This document shows positions 34,331 through 44,031 of a DNA stretch of 64,000 bases, piece by piece. The notes beneath the pieces were generated by a model, which saw only the letters and a program-made list of their open reading frames with translations, ran no database searches and had not been told where the DNA came from. Numbering within the stretch: position 1 is the first letter of the stretch; the number at the start of each line of letters is the position of its first letter. Both the position numbers and the translations under genes were made by a program. The DNA is from Methylobacter luteus IMV-B-3098. Its GTDB lineage: Bacteria; Pseudomonadota; Gammaproteobacteria; Methylococcales; Methylomonadaceae. Where the stretch lies: assembly GCF_000427625.1 (NCBI RefSeq), contig NZ_KE386569.1, positions 1,140,216-1,204,215 of the forward strand, in the 5' to 3' direction.

Positions 34331-36723
34331 AACTGCTGATGATCAACCATCCGCACGATTGCCCGGTCTGCGAGGAAGGCGGCGAGTGCCATCTGCAGGA
34401 CATGACGCTGATGTCCGGCCATACGGTACGCCGTTATCGCGGCCAGAAGCGCACGCATAAAAACCAGTACCTCGGCCCGTTCATCAACCATGAAATGAAC
34501 CGCTGCATCGCCTGTTACCGCTGCGTGCGCTTTTATGACGACTATGCCGGCGGCAGGGATTTGCAGGTTTTCGGCATGCACAACAATGTTTATTTCGGCC
34601 GCTTCGAGGATGGGACGCTGGAAAACGAATTCAGCGGCAACCTGGTCGAGGTCTGCCCGACCGGCGTCTTTACTGATCGGACTTTCAGTGCCCGCTACAC
34701 GCGCAAATGGGATCTGCAAACCGCGCCTTCGGTGTGCGCGCACTGCGGCCTGGGCTGCAATACGGCGCCCGGCGAGCGTTACGGCGAGCTCAGACGGATC
34801 ATCAACCGCTATAACGGTGAGATCAACGGCTACTTCCTCTGCGACCGGGGACGCTTCGGGTACGGTTTCGTCAACAGCCCCGACCGCATTTTAAAGCCGC
34901 GCATTCATGATCGCATGGACATTCCAATTGAGGAGGCTGAACAGAAGTTGCGTGACTGGCTGACTGATTCGACGATCGGCATCGGCTCGCCCCGTGCTTC
35001 TCTGGAAGCCAATTTTGCCCTGCGCAGCCGGGTCGGCGAGGAAAATTTCTATCTCGGCCTGGATGACAATGAGCAGACGATGCTCGAAGCGATCGTCGAT
35101 ATTATGCGTAACGGAGGCATCCGCTCCCCGTCACTGCGCGAGGTCGAGCAGGCCGATGCCGTGCTGATTCTGGGCGAGGACGTGACCCACAGCGCGCCCA
35201 GGCTGGCGCTTTCGTTGCGTCAATCGGTGCGCAATGCCGCGTTCGATCAAGCCCGGAACCTGAACATAGCGCCCTGGCTGGACAAGCCCGTCAGGGAGCA
35301 ACAGATAGATCACCGCAGCCCGCTGTTTATCGCCAGCGTTTGCGCAACGCGTCTGGATGACGCTGCCACGGCCACTTACCGGGGCAGTCCGGAAGACATT
35401 GCCAGGCTGGGTTTTGCCATTGCTCACAATCTTGATTCCCATGCACCGGAGCCTGCCGGTTTGAACGATGATGCGCGCGCACTGGCCGTCACTATCGCCG
35501 ACAGCCTGAAACAGGCCAAGCGGCCATTGGTGGTGTCAGGAACCGCCAGCGCCAGCCTCGCCATTATTGAGGCTGCCTACAACGTGGCCAAAGCGTTGCC
35601 TGCGCAAAACAGGCAACTGACTTTCACGGTGCCGGAAAGCAATAGCCTGGGTCTTGCCATGATGGGCGGAAAACGCTTGCGGCAGGCTTTCGAACGGGTC
35701 CATGCGGCCGGGCGCGTGATCATCCTCGAGAACGATCTCTACCGGCGCGCGCCGCTCTGGGATGTCGATACCTTCCTGCAGGCGGCACAGCAGGTGGCGG
35801 TCATTGACTGCCTGAACAACAGGACGGCCGAAAAAGCCACCCTGCTGTTGCCTGCCGCGACGTTTGCCGAATCCGACGGCACACTGATCAATAACGAGGG
35901 CAGGGCGCAGCGTTATTTCCAGGTCTATCCGGCGCCGGCGCCTGTGCGCTGCAGCTGGCAATGGCTGTTGGCCGACATGAAGGAGCTGAGCTTCGACAGG
36001 CTGACCGCCGCCTGCGCGGCCGCTTTTCCGGTGCTGGCGGATATCAGGCAGGCAGCGCCCGGCGCGGGCTTTAGAGTCGACGGCATGAAGATTCCCCGTC
36101 AGCCCCATCGTTACAGCGGCCGCACGGCCATGCAGGCGCATATCAACGTCAGCGAGCCCCGGCGGCCGGCTGATCCGGAAACGCCATTCACGTTTTCGAT
36201 GGAAGGCGCGACAGCCGATGTGCCGGCCGCACTGGAACCGGTTATCTGGGCGCCCGGCTGGAATTCCAACCAGGCCGTCAACAAGTTTCAGGACGGGATC
36301 GGGGGACATTTGCGCGGCGGCGATTACGGCGTCAGGCTGATTGAACCCTCTGGCGAGCGGGATTGGTTCAGAACTATCCCGGAGCCTTTCAAGCCGATAA
36401 CTGGCCAGTGGCGCATCGTGCTGTTGCAGCACATCTTCGGCAGCGAGGAGTTGAGCTTGCGCTCGCCGCCGGTGGCCGAGCGCTCGCCGGCTGCCTGCGC
36501 CCTGCTGAATCCTGCGGATGCCAGGATGCTGGGCGTGCAGGCGGGCGATAACGTCGAAATTCACTGTATTTCCGGCGGGCCGTTCATCGTGCTGCCAGCG
36601 GGCATCAAGCCGAATTTACCGGCCGGCCTGCTGGGCATAACGGCCGGATTGCCGGGAACCGAGCGGTGTTGTCAAACGCATCACGTGATACTGAAGAAAG
36701 CGATCGGGGAGGGGCCATTATGA
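34054..36723 (+). CDS. nuoG: NADH-quinone oxidoreductase subunit G
   Basis: 889 residues from ATG 34054 (MVTIEIDGVQYQAEAGESLL), which has AGGAGAAG upstream; open frame further upstream is only duplicated DNA read out of register. N-terminal N1b [2Fe-2S] ligands at Cys34, 45, 48 and 67; then HDCPVCEEGGECHLQDM for N5; RCIACYRCVRFYDDYAG and EVCPTGVF for N4; and a second four-cysteine set CAHCGLGCN in the molybdopterin-oxidoreductase-like part (about 220 onward), as in NuoG with cluster N7. No molybdenum site is expected. The length is close to E. coli NuoG. The end overlaps nuoH as ATGA. Confidence 0.94.
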   Translation: MVTIEIDGVQYQAEAGESLLPVCLALGLDLTYFCWHPSLGSVGACRQCAVMQYQSPEDKKGRLAMACMTPVTDGMRISLQAEQARQFRSDNIELLMINHPHDCPVCEEGGECHLQDMTLMSGHTVRRYRGQKRTHKNQYLGPFINHEMNRCIACYRCVRFYDDYAGGRDLQVFGMHNNVYFGRFEDGTLENEFSGNLVEVCPTGVFTDRTFSARYTRKWDLQTAPSVCAHCGLGCNTAPGERYGELRRIINRYNGEINGYFLCDRGRFGYGFVNSPDRILKPRIHDRMDIPIEEAEQKLRDWLTDSTIGIGSPRASLEANFALRSRVGEENFYLGLDDNEQTMLEAIVDIMRNGGIRSPSLREVEQADAVLILGEDVTHSAPRLALSLRQSVRNAAFDQARNLNIAPWLDKPVREQQIDHRSPLFIASVCATRLDDAATATYRGSPEDIARLGFAIAHNLDSHAPEPAGLNDDARALAVTIADSLKQAKRPLVVSGTASASLAIIEAAYNVAKALPAQNRQLTFTVPESNSLGLAMMGGKRLRQAFERVHAAGRVIILENDLYRRAPLWDVDTFLQAAQQVAVIDCLNNRTAEKATLLLPAATFAESDGTLINNEGRAQRYFQVYPAPAPVRCSWQWLLADMKELSFDRLTAACAAAFPVLADIRQAAPGAGFRVDGMKIPRQPHRYSGRTAMQAHINVSEPRRPADPETPFTFSMEGATADVPAALEPVIWAPGWNSNQAVNKFQDGIGGHLRGGDYGVRLIEPSGERDWFRTIPEPFKPITGQWRIVLLQHIFGSEELSLRSPPVAERSPAACALLNPADARMLGVQAGDNVEIHCISGGPFIVLPAGIKPNLPAGLLGITAGLPGTERCCQTHHVILKKAIGEGPL

Positions 36724-37673
36724 ATACCGGGCTTGGCGGTGCCATGGACATTATCGGCATCCTGCTGTCGACGATTCTCGTGGCGGCGATGCTGATCTGG
36801 GTGGAGCGCCGGCTGCTGGCCGTCTGGCAGGACCGCCTCGGACCCAACCGGGTCGGTCCCTTGGGGCTGTTTCAGGTCGCGGCGGACATGATCAAGATGT
36901 TCTTCAAGGAGGACTGGATTCCGCCTTTTGCCGACAAACTCGTGTTCGTGCTGGCGCCCACGATCGTGTTCATTACCATGCTGACCGGTTTTGCCGTGAT
37001 TCCGTTTGCGCCGGGCGTCGGCATTATCGATTTCAATTTCGGGCTGCTTTATTTTCTGGCGCTGACGTCCCTGTCCGTCTACAGCGTTGTGCTGGCGGGC
37101 TATGCCTCGAACAACAAATACTCGATGCTGGGCGGCTTGCGCGCCGCGGCCCAGACCGTCAGCTACGAGGTGTTCATGGGCATTTCCATCATGGGCGTGG
37201 TCATGCTGTCCGGCACCTTCAATCTGCGCGGGATCGTCGAGGCCCAGCGCGACGGCTGGTTCATCCTGCCCCAGTTCGCGGGTTTCGTCGTGTTTCTGGT
37301 CGCGTCCGTGGCCGAAAGCCGCCGGGCGCCGTTCGATCTGCCCGAAGCCGAGCAGGAGTTGATAGCAGGCTTTCATACCGAGTATTCGGGCATGAAATTC
37401 GGCATGTTTTTCGTCGGCGAGTATCTCGGCATTACCCTGACTTCCGCCATGATCGTGACCTTGTTTTTCGGCGGCTGGCTGGGGCCTTGGCTGCCGCCGC
37501 TGGTCTGGTTCTGCCTGAAAACCACTGTCGGCATCCTGTTTTTTATTCTGTTGCGCGGATCGCTGCCCCGGCCGCGCTATGACCAGCTCATGAGCTTCGG
37601 CTGGAAAGCCATGCTGCCGGTGGCATTGCTGAACCTGCTCATTACCGGCGCCGTGGCGCTTTATGGCACATAA
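36720..37673 (+). CDS. nuoH: NADH-quinone oxidoreductase subunit H
   Basis: 317 residues starting [14 protein letters not shown] at ATG 36720, which overlaps the nuoG stop. Eight membrane helices. Conserved [40 protein letters not shown], a quinone-cavity loop, and [31 protein letters not shown], the acidic loop at the quinone entrance. It anchors the peripheral arm and lines the quinone channel. Confidence 0.94.
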   Translation: MNTGLGGAMDIIGILLSTILVAAMLIWVERRLLAVWQDRLGPNRVGPLGLFQVAADMIKMFFKEDWIPPFADKLVFVLAPTIVFITMLTGFAVIPFAPGVGIIDFNFGLLYFLALTSLSVYSVVLAGYASNNKYSMLGGLRAAAQTVSYEVFMGISIMGVVMLSGTFNLRGIVEAQRDGWFILPQFAGFVVFLVASVAESRRAPFDLPEAEQELIAGFHTEYSGMKFGMFFVGEYLGITLTSAMIVTLFFGGWLGPWLPPLVWFCLKTTVGILFFILLRGSLPRPRYDQLMSFGWKAMLPVALLNLLITGAVALYGT

Positions 37674-37683
37674 GGGAGAGATC

Positions 37684-38199
37684 ATGCTGAGTCAATTACG
37701 CACATTATGGGAAGTTCTGAAACATACCTTCACCAAACCCGACACGATCGAATATCCCGAGCAGAAGCGGGAATTGTATCCGCGCTACCGGGGGCGCATC
37801 GTGCTGACGCGCGATCCGGACGGCGAGGAGCGTTGCGTGGCCTGCAATCTGTGCGCCGTTGCCTGTCCCGTGGACTGCATCGCGCTGCAGAAAGCCGAAG
37901 ACGAAAACGGGCGCTGGTATCCGGCCTTTTTCCGCATCAATTTTTCCCGCTGCATTATGTGCGGCTTTTGCGAGGAAGCCTGCCCGACCTGTGCGATTCA
38001 ACTGACGCCGGACTTCGAGATGTGTGAATACGACCGCCAGAACATGGTTTATGAAAAGGAGCATCTTCTGATCGACGGCACGGGCAAGTACCACGATTAC
38101 AATTTTTACCGCGTGGCCGGCATGACGGTCGGCGGCAAGGACAAGGGCCAGGCCGAAAACGAGGCGCCGCCCGTCGACGTTAAAACGCTGTTGCCATAA
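37684..38199 (+). CDS. nuoI: NADH-quinone oxidoreductase subunit I (two [4Fe-4S] clusters)
   Basis: 171 residues from ATG 37684 ([16 protein letters not shown]), with AAGGGAGAG before it; ATG 37663 lies inside nuoH and has no site. Two ferredoxin motifs, [15 protein letters not shown] and [14 protein letters not shown], bind clusters N6a and N6b, which pass electrons to N2 in NuoB. The N-terminal amphipathic helix fits membrane contact. 10 bp after nuoH. Confidence 0.94.
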   Translation: MLSQLRTLWEVLKHTFTKPDTIEYPEQKRELYPRYRGRIVLTRDPDGEERCVACNLCAVACPVDCIALQKAEDENGRWYPAFFRINFSRCIMCGFCEEACPTCAIQLTPDFEMCEYDRQNMVYEKEHLLIDGTGKYHDYNFYRVAGMTVGGKDKGQAENEAPPVDVKTLLP

Positions 38200-38210
38200 G
38201 GAGTATTGAT

Positions 38211-38720
38211 ATGGAATTGGTACTGTTCTTTATCTCATCGGCGGTCGCCGTCTTCGCGACGGTCATGATGATCACGCGCGTGAATGCCGTGCATGGCCTG
38301 CTTTATCTGATTCTGTCGCTGCTGGCCGTGGGCGTCCTGTTTTTCCTGCTGGGCGCGCATTTCGCCGCCGTGCTGGAAGTGATCATTTATGCCGGCGCCA
38401 TCATGGTCATGTTCGTCTTCGTGATCATGATGCTCAATCAGGGCGAGAAAACCACGGAGCAGGAGCGCGCCTGGCTGACGCCGGGCATCTGGACAGGCCC
38501 CTCGGTGCTGGCGCTGATTCTGTTCGCGGAAGTCGTGGTCGTGATTGCTGAAGGCGGCAGCGCCGGAACCGGGCAACTGGTGGATTCCAAGCAGGTCGGG
38601 ATCGCCTTGTACGGCCCTTATCTGCTGGCTGTGGAACTGGCGTCGATGCTGCTGCTCGCGGGGCTGGTCGGCGCCTATCATCTCGGCAAGCCCATGATGG
38701 CTAAAAGGAGGGATGTATGA
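38211..38720 (+). CDS. nuoJ: NADH-quinone oxidoreductase subunit J
   Basis: 169 residues with five membrane helices. [63 protein letters not shown] is the conserved NuoJ core, with the pi-bulge helix TM3. It is part of the proton-coupling membrane arm. AAGGAG precedes ATG 38211, and the stop overlaps nuoK as ATGA. Confidence 0.94.
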   Translation: MELVLFFISSAVAVFATVMMITRVNAVHGLLYLILSLLAVGVLFFLLGAHFAAVLEVIIYAGAIMVMFVFVIMMLNQGEKTTEQERAWLTPGIWTGPSVLALILFAEVVVVIAEGGSAGTGQLVDSKQVGIALYGPYLLAVELASMLLLAGLVGAYHLGKPMMAKRRDV

Positions 38721-39025
38721 ACGGAATCCCGATGGCGTATGGTTTGTCGTTGTCCGCCGTGCTGTTTGCGCTGGGACTGGTCGGCGTGCTGGTGCGGCGC
38801 AATCTGATTTTCATGCTGATGTCGCTGGAAATCATGTTCAACGCGGCGGGGCTTGCTTTCGTCGTGGCCGGGTCGCGCTGGGGACAGGCGGACGGGCAGA
38901 TCATGTTTCTGCTGATTCTGACGCTGGCCGCCGCGGAAGTCGGCGTCGGCCTGGGATTGGTCATGCAGGTTTTTCACCGGTTCCAGACATTGGATGCGGA
39001 TGCGGTGGATGAGATGAAAGGGTAG
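38717..39025 (+). CDS. nuoK: NADH-quinone oxidoreductase subunit K
   Basis: 102 residues, three membrane helices. [40 protein letters not shown] carries the conserved glutamate of TM2 (SLEIMFNA), and [18 protein letters not shown] the second (AAAEVGVGL); both belong to the half-channel proton path between NuoJ and NuoN. Start overlaps nuoJ. A 124-bp gap with a palindromic repeat follows. Confidence 0.94.
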   Translation: MNGIPMAYGLSLSAVLFALGLVGVLVRRNLIFMLMSLEIMFNAAGLAFVVAGSRWGQADGQIMFLLILTLAAAEVGVGLGLVMQVFHRFQTLDADAVDEMKG

Positions 39026-39037
39026 ACGATGTAAATG

Positions 39038-39114
39038 TGTAGGCTGGGTTGGAGCTTTAGCGGAAACCCGGCATGGGCAATCCTAAAATGCTGGGTTTAG
39101 CAACCCAGCCTACA
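39038..39114. repeat. Palindromic repeat element between nuoK and nuoL
   Basis: 77 bp with perfect 13-bp terminal inverted repeats, TGTAGGCTGGGTT (39038-39050) and AACCCAGCCTACA (39102-39114), plus an inner inverted pair (AAACCCGGCAT / ATGCTGGGTTT). Intergenic MITE/REP-like insertion in an otherwise overlapping operon. No promoter or terminator T-run was seen, so read-through is likely. Confidence 0.7.
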
Positions 39115-39149
39115 AAATGAGCGATTTGATGAGGCATTAAGGAGGACAG

Positions 39150-40976
39150 GTGATTGAATGGCTTTGGCTGGCGCCGTTGTTTCCATTGCTCGGGTTTTTG
39201 ATCCTGGTATTGGCCGGCGATAAATTATCCGGATCGGCAGTGGCGTGGGTCGGGGTCGGTTCTGTCGGGCTGTCGGCCATTGCGGCGGCGCTGGTCGGCG
39301 CCTCGTTTCTGGCTGGCGATCTGCAGCCTTACCGGCTGGTGCTGGGTTCATGGATGGCTGTCGACGATCTGTCGCTGCCTTTCGGCTTTTATCTGGACGC
39401 CTTGTCGGTCACGATGCTGTTCGTCGTGACCGGCATCGGTTTTCTGATCCATGTCTATTCGGCCGGGTTCATGGCTGATGATGCCGGTTATGCGCGCTTT
39501 TTCGCCTATATGAATCTGTTCGTCGGCGCCATGCTGGTGCTGGTCTTGGCGGACAATCTGGCGATGCTCTATCTGGGCTGGGAGGGCGTAGGGCTCGGCA
39601 GTTATCTGCTGATCGGCTTCTGGTATGAGAACCCGGACAACGGCTATGCGGCGCGCAAGGCTTTCGTGATGACGCGAATCGGCGATACGTCGCTGGCGCT
39701 CGGCCTGTTTCTGCTGTTTACGCAGTTGCACACGCTGGATATTCAGGCTGTCTTGCAGGCTGCAGGCCAGTGGCAGGCCGGAAGCTGGCTGCCGGTGGCG
39801 GCTTCCGCGCTGCTGCTGGGCGGCGCGGTCGGCAAGTCCGCGCAGTTGCCGCTGCAAACCTGGTTGCCGGATGCCATGGCCGGTCCCACGCCGGTCAGCG
39901 CGCTTATCCATGCCGCGACCATGGTGACGGCGGGCGTCTACCTGATCGCCAGAACCCATGGTCTGTTCACGCTGGCGCCTGCCGTGCAGTACGCCGTTGC
40001 GCTGGTCGGAACGGCGACTTTATTGATAGCCGGCTGTTCGGCGCTGGTCCAGACCGACATCAAGCGCATTCTGGCTTATTCGACGATCAGCCAGATCGGC
40101 TACATGTTTCTGGCGCTGGGCGTCGGCGCTTGGTCGGCGGCTGTTTTTCACCTGATGACCCATGCCTTCTTCAAGGCCTTGCTGTTCCTTGCCGCGGGCG
40201 CGGTCATTTTCTGTTTCCATCATGAACACAACATTTACAGAATGGGCGGCTTGCGCAAAGCCATGCCGGTCGCATTCTGGAGCTTTATGATCGGCAGCGC
40301 CGCGCTGGCCGCGCTGCCACTTACGTCCGGCTATTACAGCAAGCACGATATTCTGCTGGAGACTTTCGATGCCTCGCCCGGCCTGTGGGCGGCCGGCTGC
40401 CTTGGCGCGCTGATCACGGGCATTTACAGTTTTCGTTTGGTATTTGTGGCGTTTTTCGGTCCCGAACATCATGAAGTCGAGCAGGGCATCAGCTGGAGAA
40501 TGGGGTTGCCGCTGATCGTGCTGTGCGCGCTGGCGCTGTTGGGCGGGCTGCTGCGGATACCGCTGGATTCGGTGTTTCCTGCAGGCGTTCAGGCGCATCG
40601 CGGTTGCACTGTTGTGAGCGCTCTGACGATTGCTGCGCCAGTGGCCGGTCTGGCGATCGCGGTATTGTTTTATCTGACCGGCACGTTTTCGGCGCAGAGG
40701 TTGGTTTCTTCCGAATGGGTCAGAGGTTTGCAGCGCTACTGGTTTAGCGGTTGGGGACTGGATAGCCTTTACGGCACATTGCTGATACGCCCTTTCAAGG
40801 CTATTGCCGGACTTAACAAACACGATGTGGTGGATAAGGGATATACCGCCATGGCAAGGCGCGGTTTTTACCTTCATTACATGGCCAGTGCCATACAGAC
40901 GGGGCGGCTGCGCTGGTATGTGGCATCGATGGGTCTGGGCACCGTGCTGATCATCGCCATAGGATTGCTGTCATGA
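39150..40976 (+). CDS. nuoL: NADH-quinone oxidoreductase subunit L (antiporter-like)
   Basis: 608 residues starting at GTG 39150 after a strong AAGGAGG. About sixteen membrane helices with the antiporter core: YLGWEGVGLGSYLLIGFWYE (glutamate in TM5), KSAQLPLQTWLPDAMAGPTPVSALIHAATMVTAGVYL (lysine, TM7/8), STISQIGYMFLALGVGAW, and the C-terminal amphipathic lateral helix. It is the distal proton-pumping subunit. The stop overlaps nuoM. Confidence 0.94.
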   Translation: MIEWLWLAPLFPLLGFLILVLAGDKLSGSAVAWVGVGSVGLSAIAAALVGASFLAGDLQPYRLVLGSWMAVDDLSLPFGFYLDALSVTMLFVVTGIGFLIHVYSAGFMADDAGYARFFAYMNLFVGAMLVLVLADNLAMLYLGWEGVGLGSYLLIGFWYENPDNGYAARKAFVMTRIGDTSLALGLFLLFTQLHTLDIQAVLQAAGQWQAGSWLPVAASALLLGGAVGKSAQLPLQTWLPDAMAGPTPVSALIHAATMVTAGVYLIARTHGLFTLAPAVQYAVALVGTATLLIAGCSALVQTDIKRILAYSTISQIGYMFLALGVGAWSAAVFHLMTHAFFKALLFLAAGAVIFCFHHEHNIYRMGGLRKAMPVAFWSFMIGSAALAALPLTSGYYSKHDILLETFDASPGLWAAGCLGALITGIYSFRLVFVAFFGPEHHEVEQGISWRMGLPLIVLCALALLGGLLRIPLDSVFPAGVQAHRGCTVVSALTIAAPVAGLAIAVLFYLTGTFSAQRLVSSEWVRGLQRYWFSGWGLDSLYGTLLIRPFKAIAGLNKHDVVDKGYTAMARRGFYLHYMASAIQTGRLRWYVASMGLGTVLIIAIGLLS

Positions 40977-42460
40977 TGCTGCTGGCGCTGATTGCGGTTT
41001 TGTTTGTTGGCGGGCTGGCGGCTCTTGTCGCCGGGCGCTGGAGTCCTGCCGCTCCGCGCTGGACCGCCTTGGCGGCATTGGCGGTTGAGTTTGTGCTGGT
41101 GCTGTCTCAGTATGCGCTGACCGCCGATAATTCATCGGTCTGGATAGCCGATCTGAAGTGGCCCTGGATTTCCCGTTTCGGCATCGGTTTTCATCTGGCG
41201 ATGGACGGGGTTAGCCTGACGCTGGTCATGCTGACCGTTCTGCTCGGTTTCATGGCGGTCAGTTGCTCCTGGACCGAGATCAAACAGCGGCCGGGTTTCT
41301 TTTACTTCAATTTGCTGATGTGTCTGGCCGGGACCGTGGGCGTTTTCCTGGCGCTGGACCTGTTCCTGTTTTTTTTCAGTTGGGAGGTCATGATCATCCC
41401 GATGTATTTTCTGATCAGCATCTGGGGGCACGAAGACCGCACCGCGGCGGCCATCAAGTTTGTGATTTTCACGCAGGTGAGCGGCCTGCTGATGCTGCTG
41501 GCCATCGTAGTCCTGGCGCTGATTTATCGCGGCGAAACCGGCACTTACAGTTTTGATTATTTTGACCTGCTGGGCATGCCGCTCGATGCGGATGCGGCAT
41601 TCTGGCTGATGCTGGGCTTTTTTATCGCCTTTACGGTCAAGCTGCCGTCGGTGCCGTTCCATACCTGGCTGCCGGATGCGCATACGCAGGCGCCGACCGG
41701 CGGCAGCGTCATTCTGGCCGGCGTCATGCTGAAAACCGGCGCTTACGGCCTGCTGCGCTTTGTCATACCGCTGTTCCCCGAGGCGGCGCATCAGTTTGCG
41801 CCGGTCGCCATGTCGCTGGGCGTCATCAGCGTGCTTTACGCGGCCATGATGGCGTTCGCCCAATCCGATCTGAAACGGTTGATCGCCTATACCAGCATCA
41901 GCCATATGGGTTTTGTGCTGCTGGGCGTGTTTTCCTGGAATCTGCTGGCGTTGCAGGGGGCGGTCATGACCATGCTGGCGCACGGCATCAGCGCCGCGGC
42001 CCTGTTCATGATCGCCGGCGCCTTGCAGGAACGCCTGCATACGCGCGAGATGGGCAACATGGGCGGGCTTTGGGCGGCGGTGCCGCGCCTGTCGGCCATG
42101 GCCCTGTTTTTTGCTATCGCTTCGCTGGGTCTGCCGGGGCTGGGCAATTTTCTGGGCGAGTTTCTGGTATTTCTGGGGGCTTTCAAGGTCAGCATGACGT
42201 TGACAGCGCTGGCGGCGCTGGTCATGATCCTGGCTCCGGTCTATGCCCTGATCATCATACAGAAAGCCTTCCATGGTCCGTTGCCGCATCCGCGCCCTGT
42301 AGTCGATTTCGGCCGCCGGGACATGATCGCCATGGGACTGCTGGTGATCGCCAGCGTCTGGCTGGGGCTGCATCCGCATCGGGTGCTGAGCGGGACGGAG
42401 CCGTCGTTGCAGCAGGCCATGCAAAGTTCTGCCGTTATGGAATCGACCGATGAACAGTAG
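40973..42460 (+). CDS. nuoM: NADH-quinone oxidoreductase subunit M (antiporter-like)
   Basis: 495 residues, about fourteen helices. FFFSWEVMIIPMYFLISIWGHEDRTAAAIKFVIFTQ (TM5 glutamate), VKLPSVPFHTWLPDAHTQAPTGGSVILAGVMLKTGAYGLLRFV (TM7-8, lysines) and AYTSISHMGFVLLGVFSWN identify NuoM, the second proton-pumping subunit. It overlaps nuoL by 4 bp and nuoN by 11 bp. Confidence 0.94.
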   Translation: MMLLALIAVLFVGGLAALVAGRWSPAAPRWTALAALAVEFVLVLSQYALTADNSSVWIADLKWPWISRFGIGFHLAMDGVSLTLVMLTVLLGFMAVSCSWTEIKQRPGFFYFNLLMCLAGTVGVFLALDLFLFFFSWEVMIIPMYFLISIWGHEDRTAAAIKFVIFTQVSGLLMLLAIVVLALIYRGETGTYSFDYFDLLGMPLDADAAFWLMLGFFIAFTVKLPSVPFHTWLPDAHTQAPTGGSVILAGVMLKTGAYGLLRFVIPLFPEAAHQFAPVAMSLGVISVLYAAMMAFAQSDLKRLIAYTSISHMGFVLLGVFSWNLLALQGAVMTMLAHGISAAALFMIAGALQERLHTREMGNMGGLWAAVPRLSAMALFFAIASLGLPGLGNFLGEFLVFLGAFKVSMTLTALAALVMILAPVYALIIIQKAFHGPLPHPRPVVDFGRRDMIAMGLLVIASVWLGLHPHRVLSGTEPSLQQAMQSSAVMESTDEQ

Positions 42461-43886
42461 CCAATTGATCGCTTTTTCGCCCGTCATCTGCGTCGCCGCC
42501 TCGGCGGTCATCGTCATGCTGATTATCGCCGTCAGGCGCCATTTCGCGCTGGCCTGCCTCATGGCCGGACTCGGCATTCTGGTTTCCCTGCTGGCGTTGA
42601 CGGCGGCGGGGCGGCAGGGGAGCGTTCAGGTGACGGCTCTTACCCGGATGGATGCCTACGGGCTCTTTGCCATGGCATTGCTGTTGCTGTCAGGGTTGGC
42701 CGTCATTGCCTTTTGTTATGATTATTTCAAGGATCACGAAGGAGAAAACGAGGAACTGCTGTTTCTGATACTGACAGCGCTCCTGGGTGGCTCCGTGCTG
42801 GTGACGGCGAGCCATTTCGCCACATTTTTCATCGGTCTGGAAACGCTCAGCGTGTCTTTGTTCGTGCTGGTCGGTTATGTGCCGGGGCAATCGCGATCGC
42901 TGGAAGCGGCGACCAAATACCTGGTTTTGTCGGGCGTATCGTCCGCGTTATTGCTGATGGGCATGGCGCTGATCTATTCGGAATGCGGACAGCTCAACTT
43001 CAGCGGCATTGAACAGTATCTGGCCAGTCAGGAGCTATTTAATGCCATGGTACTGATAGGCATTGTTTTTATCGTGGCCGGGGTGGGATTCAAGCTGTCG
43101 CTGGTGCCGTTTCATCTGTGGACGCCCGATGTCTATGAAGGCGCGCCGGCGCCGGTCACGGCCTTTATCGCCACGGTCTCGAAAGGCGCTGTTTTCATGC
43201 TGTTGCTGCGCTTTTTTCTCGACAGCGGCAGCTATTCCTATGCTTCAGTGCTGACTGTTTTCACGGTCATGGCCGTTCTGTCCATTCTGTTCGGCAATGT
43301 GCTGGCGCTGCTGCAAGATAACGTCAAGCGCATGCTGGCCTATTCATCCATCGCGCACATGGGCTACCTGCTGATTGCTTTCATTGCCGGAAGCAGCATA
43401 GCGCCGAACCTCGTCATCGAATCCGTGACTTTTTATCTGGCCGCTTATTTCATCACCACGCTGGGCGCTTTCGGCGTCGTGTCGATCCTGTCCACGCCGC
43501 AGGCAGAGGCGGTGGAACTGTCGAGCTATCGCGGGCTTTTCTGGCGCCGGCCGGGGCTGGCGGCAGTCTTCACGCTCATGCTGCTGTCGCTGGCCGGCAT
43601 TCCGCTGACGGCCGGCTTCATCGGCAAATTCTATCTTTTCGCCGCTGGCGTCGATGCCCAACTGTGGGGACTGTTGCTGATGCTGATTATCGGCAGCGGC
43701 CTGGGGCTTTATTACTACCTGAGAGTCATCGTGGTCATGTCGATAAGCCAGGCAGCGGACAGCCATGCCGGCCCCGTGGCGGCTTTGGGACGAATGTCCT
43801 CTGCGACGCTGGTCTTGTTGACGGTGCTGCTGGTCTGGCTGGGTGTTGATCCCATACATCTGATGAGTTTGATTCAGGGGTTGTAA
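42450..43886 (+). CDS. nuoN: NADH-quinone oxidoreductase subunit N (antiporter-like)
   Basis: 478 residues, about fourteen helices. HFATFFIGLETLSVSLFVLVGY (TM5 glutamate), GFKLSLVPFHLWTPDVYEGAPAPVTAFIATVSKGAVFMLLLRF (TM7-8) and AYSSIAHMGYLLIAFIAGSS mark NuoN, the antiporter-like subunit nearest the peripheral arm. Last gene of the nuo operon. No classical terminator follows; a 20-bp palindrome lies at 43922-43941. Confidence 0.94.
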   Translation: MNSSQLIAFSPVICVAASAVIVMLIIAVRRHFALACLMAGLGILVSLLALTAAGRQGSVQVTALTRMDAYGLFAMALLLLSGLAVIAFCYDYFKDHEGENEELLFLILTALLGGSVLVTASHFATFFIGLETLSVSLFVLVGYVPGQSRSLEAATKYLVLSGVSSALLLMGMALIYSECGQLNFSGIEQYLASQELFNAMVLIGIVFIVAGVGFKLSLVPFHLWTPDVYEGAPAPVTAFIATVSKGAVFMLLLRFFLDSGSYSYASVLTVFTVMAVLSILFGNVLALLQDNVKRMLAYSSIAHMGYLLIAFIAGSSIAPNLVIESVTFYLAAYFITTLGAFGVVSILSTPQAEAVELSSYRGLFWRRPGLAAVFTLMLLSLAGIPLTAGFIGKFYLFAAGVDAQLWGLLLMLIIGSGLGLYYYLRVIVVMSISQAADSHAGPVAALGRMSSATLVLLTVLLVWLGVDPIHLMSLIQGL

Positions 43887-43921
43887 CGGATGTTGTAAAT
43901 ATTATGAACTGATGCAGTGCA

Positions 43922-43941
43922 GGGTCGAATTAATTCGACCC
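43922..43941. repeat. 20-bp palindrome GGGTCGAAT-TA-ATTCGACCC
   Basis: Same arms as the palindrome at 24064-24083, with a different 2-bp centre. Lies in the gap between nuoN and the ECF sigma gene. Too few T residues follow for a classical terminator. Confidence 0.6.
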
Positions 43942-44031
43942 GAAGCCAAATTTCCGGGTGACAGTGATCAGCAAACCGATAATATATTAGCTATTTGCTT
44001 GTCGATAAGACGATAAGAGCAGGTAGCGCCC

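Noticed and set aside
44001-44030. GTCGA just upstream of the ECF sigma gene as an autoregulatory promoter.
   Set aside because: No CGA-type -10 element at 17 bp; the region lacks the arrangement seen in the three downstream sites.
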